A DNA stretch of 64,000 nucleotides from Dipylidium caninum (Eukaryota; Platyhelminthes; Cestoda; Cyclophyllidea; Dipylidiidae). The stretch covers positions 1-64,000 of the forward strand of contig QEYB01001152.1 in assembly GCA_017562135.1 (NCBI GenBank), in the 5' to 3' direction. The translations under genes were made by a program, and so were the position numbers. Position 1 is the first letter of the stretch; each line of letters begins with the position of its first letter. Positions 61,601 to 64,000 of this stretch are shown here, piece after piece. The notes beneath the pieces are model-generated. The model worked only from the letters and a program-made list of their open reading frames with translations. It made no database searches and was not told the origin of the DNA.

Positions 61601-64000
61601 GACAAGGTGGTGGAGCATGCAGGACGCAATCAGATCCTCGTATTTGTGCATTCACGCAAGGAAACGGGTAAGACGGCACGCGCAGTACGCGACATGTGTC
61701 TGGAAAAGGACACTCTAGGCCTGTTTATGAAGGATAAAAATGCCTCTACTATGGTCCTACGTCAAGAAGCCGAACAGGTGAAGAACTCCGAGTTGAAAGA
61801 TCTCCTACCTTACGGTTTCGCTATGCACCACGCTGGCATGAGTCGTGTGGACCGTACTCTTGTTGAGGACCTTTTTGCTGATCGACATATTCAAGTTCTT
61901 GTGTCGACGGCCACCCTTGCCTGGGGTGTGAACTTGCCTGCACACACGGTCATTATCAAGGGTACCCAGGTATTATTGCTTGGAATTTTTTGTCCAGGAG
62001 AGTGTTTGTCAGGCCTCTGATCAAATTACTTTTGTTTAATAGGTCTACAATCCGGAGAAGGGTAAATGGACTGAATTAGGCCCATTGGATGTCATGCAAA
62101 TGCTTGGTCGTGCAGGCCGTCCACAATACGATACTAAGGGTGAAGGTATTCTCATTACAAATCACACAGAACTTCAGTACTACCTCTCTCTCATGAACCA
62201 ACAGTTGCCCATAGAAAGCCAGCTGGTCTCACGTCTTCCCGATTTATTGAATGCTGAAATTGTGCTGGGCACCGTTTCGAATATACGTGATGCTGTCAAT
62301 TGGCTGGGTTACACATACCTCTACATACGGATGCTCAGAGCTCCCTCACTCTATGGTGTCCCGTCGGGCAGTGAACACATCGATCCCTGGTTGGAGCAGC
62401 GTCGTCGAGATCTTCTTAACACTGCTGCAATTACCCTAGAGCGCTGTGGTCTGATCACTTATGAAAGGCGTACGGGTAATTTTGAGTCCACTGAACTGGG
62501 CCGCATAGCATCTCACTTCTACCTCAGTCATGAAACAGTTCAGACTTACAACAAACTTCTTCGTCCGGGTCTCGGGGAAATTGAACTCTTCCGTGTATTT
62601 GCTGCCAGTTCTGAATTCAAACATATCACTGTGAGACAAGAGGAGAAGTTTGAACTGGCTCAACTTTTAGAACGGGTTCCTATTCCCATCAAGGAGGCTG
62701 CAGATGACCCCTCTGCAAAAGTAAATTGTCTACTTCAAGCCTACATATCTGGTTTAAAATTAGAGGGCTTTTCATTAGTATCCGACATGGTTTTTATCAC
62801 GCAATCCGCCGGTCGGTTGATGCGAGCGCTTTTTGAAATCGTACTCCACAAGGGTTGGGCGGAATTGGCCGATAATTCTCTTGTTCTTGCGAAAATGATA
62901 GAGAGACGTATGTGGGAGTCAATGTGCCCTTTGAGGCAGTTTAAAAAGTTGCCTGAGGAGGTTATTACGAAATTGGAAAAGAAAGCCCTTCCTTTTGAAC
63001 GTCTCTATGATATGAATCATCATGAATTGGGCGAGTTAGTTCGCTCTGCTAAGTTGGGCAAACCGCTGCACAAATACCTCCATCAACTCCCTCGTCTCGA
63101 GATGAGCGTGCACGTACAACCAGTGACCAGGTCTGTCCTCCGAGTTGAGCTTACGCTCACTCCCGACTTCGTGTGGGATGAGAAGACCCATGGGAACACC
63201 CAAGCCTTCTGGATTTTCGTGGAGGATGTTGATGGTGATACTATTCTTCATCGGGAATTTTTCCTGCTGAAACAGCGTTACGCCACGGAAGAACATGTAC
63301 TCCACTTCACTGTGCCAATTTTTGACCCTCTTCCCCCCCATTATTACATTCGAGCAGTCTCTGATAGGTGGATTGGTGGGGAAGTCACCCTTCCCGTCTC
63401 GTTCAGGCATCTCATTCTTCCGGAAAAGACAGCGCCTCCCACCGAACTTCTGGACTTACAACCTTTACCAGTCACTGCCTTGAGGAACAAGGAATTTGAA
63501 GCCCTTTACACTGACCAGATTCGTGACTTTAATCCCATCCAAACGCAGGTATGTTTTTGTAGTTATTTCGAGATTTCACTCTTGCTCCGATTTCAAATTT
63601 TCAACATTGATTTGTTACACCAAATAGTACAAGCTTACTGTTTACAGAAATATGTTTTGTTAGTTATTGTTGATTGTTTCTATCTTTAAATGAACTTTTG
63701 ATACTACGTTGTGCAGGTTTTCAACTCTTTGTACAATTCCGATGACAATGTTTTCATTGCCGCCCCAACTGGCAGTGGCAAGACGGTGTGCGCCGAATTG
63801 GCTCTCTTCCGCCTGATGACGACAGCGCAAGCTAATCAGCAACTTGACGAGTCGGGAGATCCTATCTTTAAGTGTGTCTACGTCACGCCTTATGAAGAGC
63901 AAGCAGAGTTGCGGTACATCGACTGGTCTAGTCGCTTTGGTACAAAATTGGGTCGACGTGTGGTTCGTCTCACGGGCGAAACCTCGGTTGACTTAAAGTT
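58605..64000 (+). CDS. SNRNP200: U5 snRNP 200 kDa helicase Brr2, 5' two-thirds (runs off the window)
   Basis: Ski2-like RNA helicase that unwinds U4/U6 during spliceosome activation. The ATG at 58605 begins [20 protein letters not shown], as in animal Brr2. Exons: 58605-59088, 59123-59265, 59301-59495, 59569-59904, 59972-60331, 60398-60553, 60665-61074, 61510-61969, 62043-63548, 63717 onward. Introns are 34, 35, 73, 67, 66, 111, 435, 73 and 168 bases, GT-AG, and every join keeps frame. About 1,444 codons lie in the window, against 2,136 residues for the human protein. The first cassette is complete: GAGKT near residue 507, DEVH at 617-620, SAT near 668, QMLGRAGRP near 867-875, then winged-helix and Sec63-type regions. 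Exon 10 opens the second cassette with PTGSGKT near 1369-1373. A Gly/Ala/Ser-rich stretch (about 60907-60970) sits between DEVH and SAT. No frame break was seen. Confidence 0.96.

Overview
This window looks like nuclear DNA of a flatworm, most likely a tapeworm (taeniid-like cestode). That placement is an inference. It rests on GT-AG introns as short as 32-38 bases near gene starts, long low-repeat intergenic DNA near 50% GC, and candidate spliced-leader acceptor sites just upstream of start codons. No species can be named from the sequence alone. I find no bacterial operons, CRISPR arrays, viral genes or intact transposons.

Layout. Bases 1-32,240 hold no gene I can support; they contain simple repeats, an AT-richer island at about 21.1-23.4 kb and a perfect 26-base palindrome at 7517-7542. 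At 32,279-34,488 (+) lies a single-exon gene for a leucine-rich-repeat/immunoglobulin single-pass membrane receptor, whose reading frame shifts by one base inside the Ig domain. Bases 34.5-47.8 kb are again gene-free, with strong polypurine/polypyrimidine tracts. At 48,992-47,837 (-) lies a single-exon type II-like regulatory subunit of cAMP-dependent protein kinase, with a one-base shift in its second cyclic-nucleotide domain. Another gene-poor stretch follows; near 52.7 kb base composition turns clearly AT-richer.

The last 9 kb is a compact cluster: a short BCL7-family gene (54,978-55,507, +, two exons), a complete mitochondrial DnaJ/Tid1 co-chaperone (58,355-56,471, -, eight exons, 466 codons plus stop), and the first ten exons (about 1,444 codons) of the spliceosomal helicase Brr2/SNRNP200 (58,605 to beyond 64,000, +). 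DnaJ and Brr2 are head-to-head, 249 bases apart between start codons, and probably share a promoter. All five introns shorter than 40 bases in the window are the first introns of these two genes.

The genes do not form one pathway. They are a cell-surface receptor, a cAMP sensor, a chromatin-remodelling subunit, a mitochondrial chaperone and a core splicing helicase. I did not find a convincing undescribed system. The best leads are the 5'-biased micro-introns around the shared promoter, the two one-base frame breaks confined to the intronless genes, and the palindrome.
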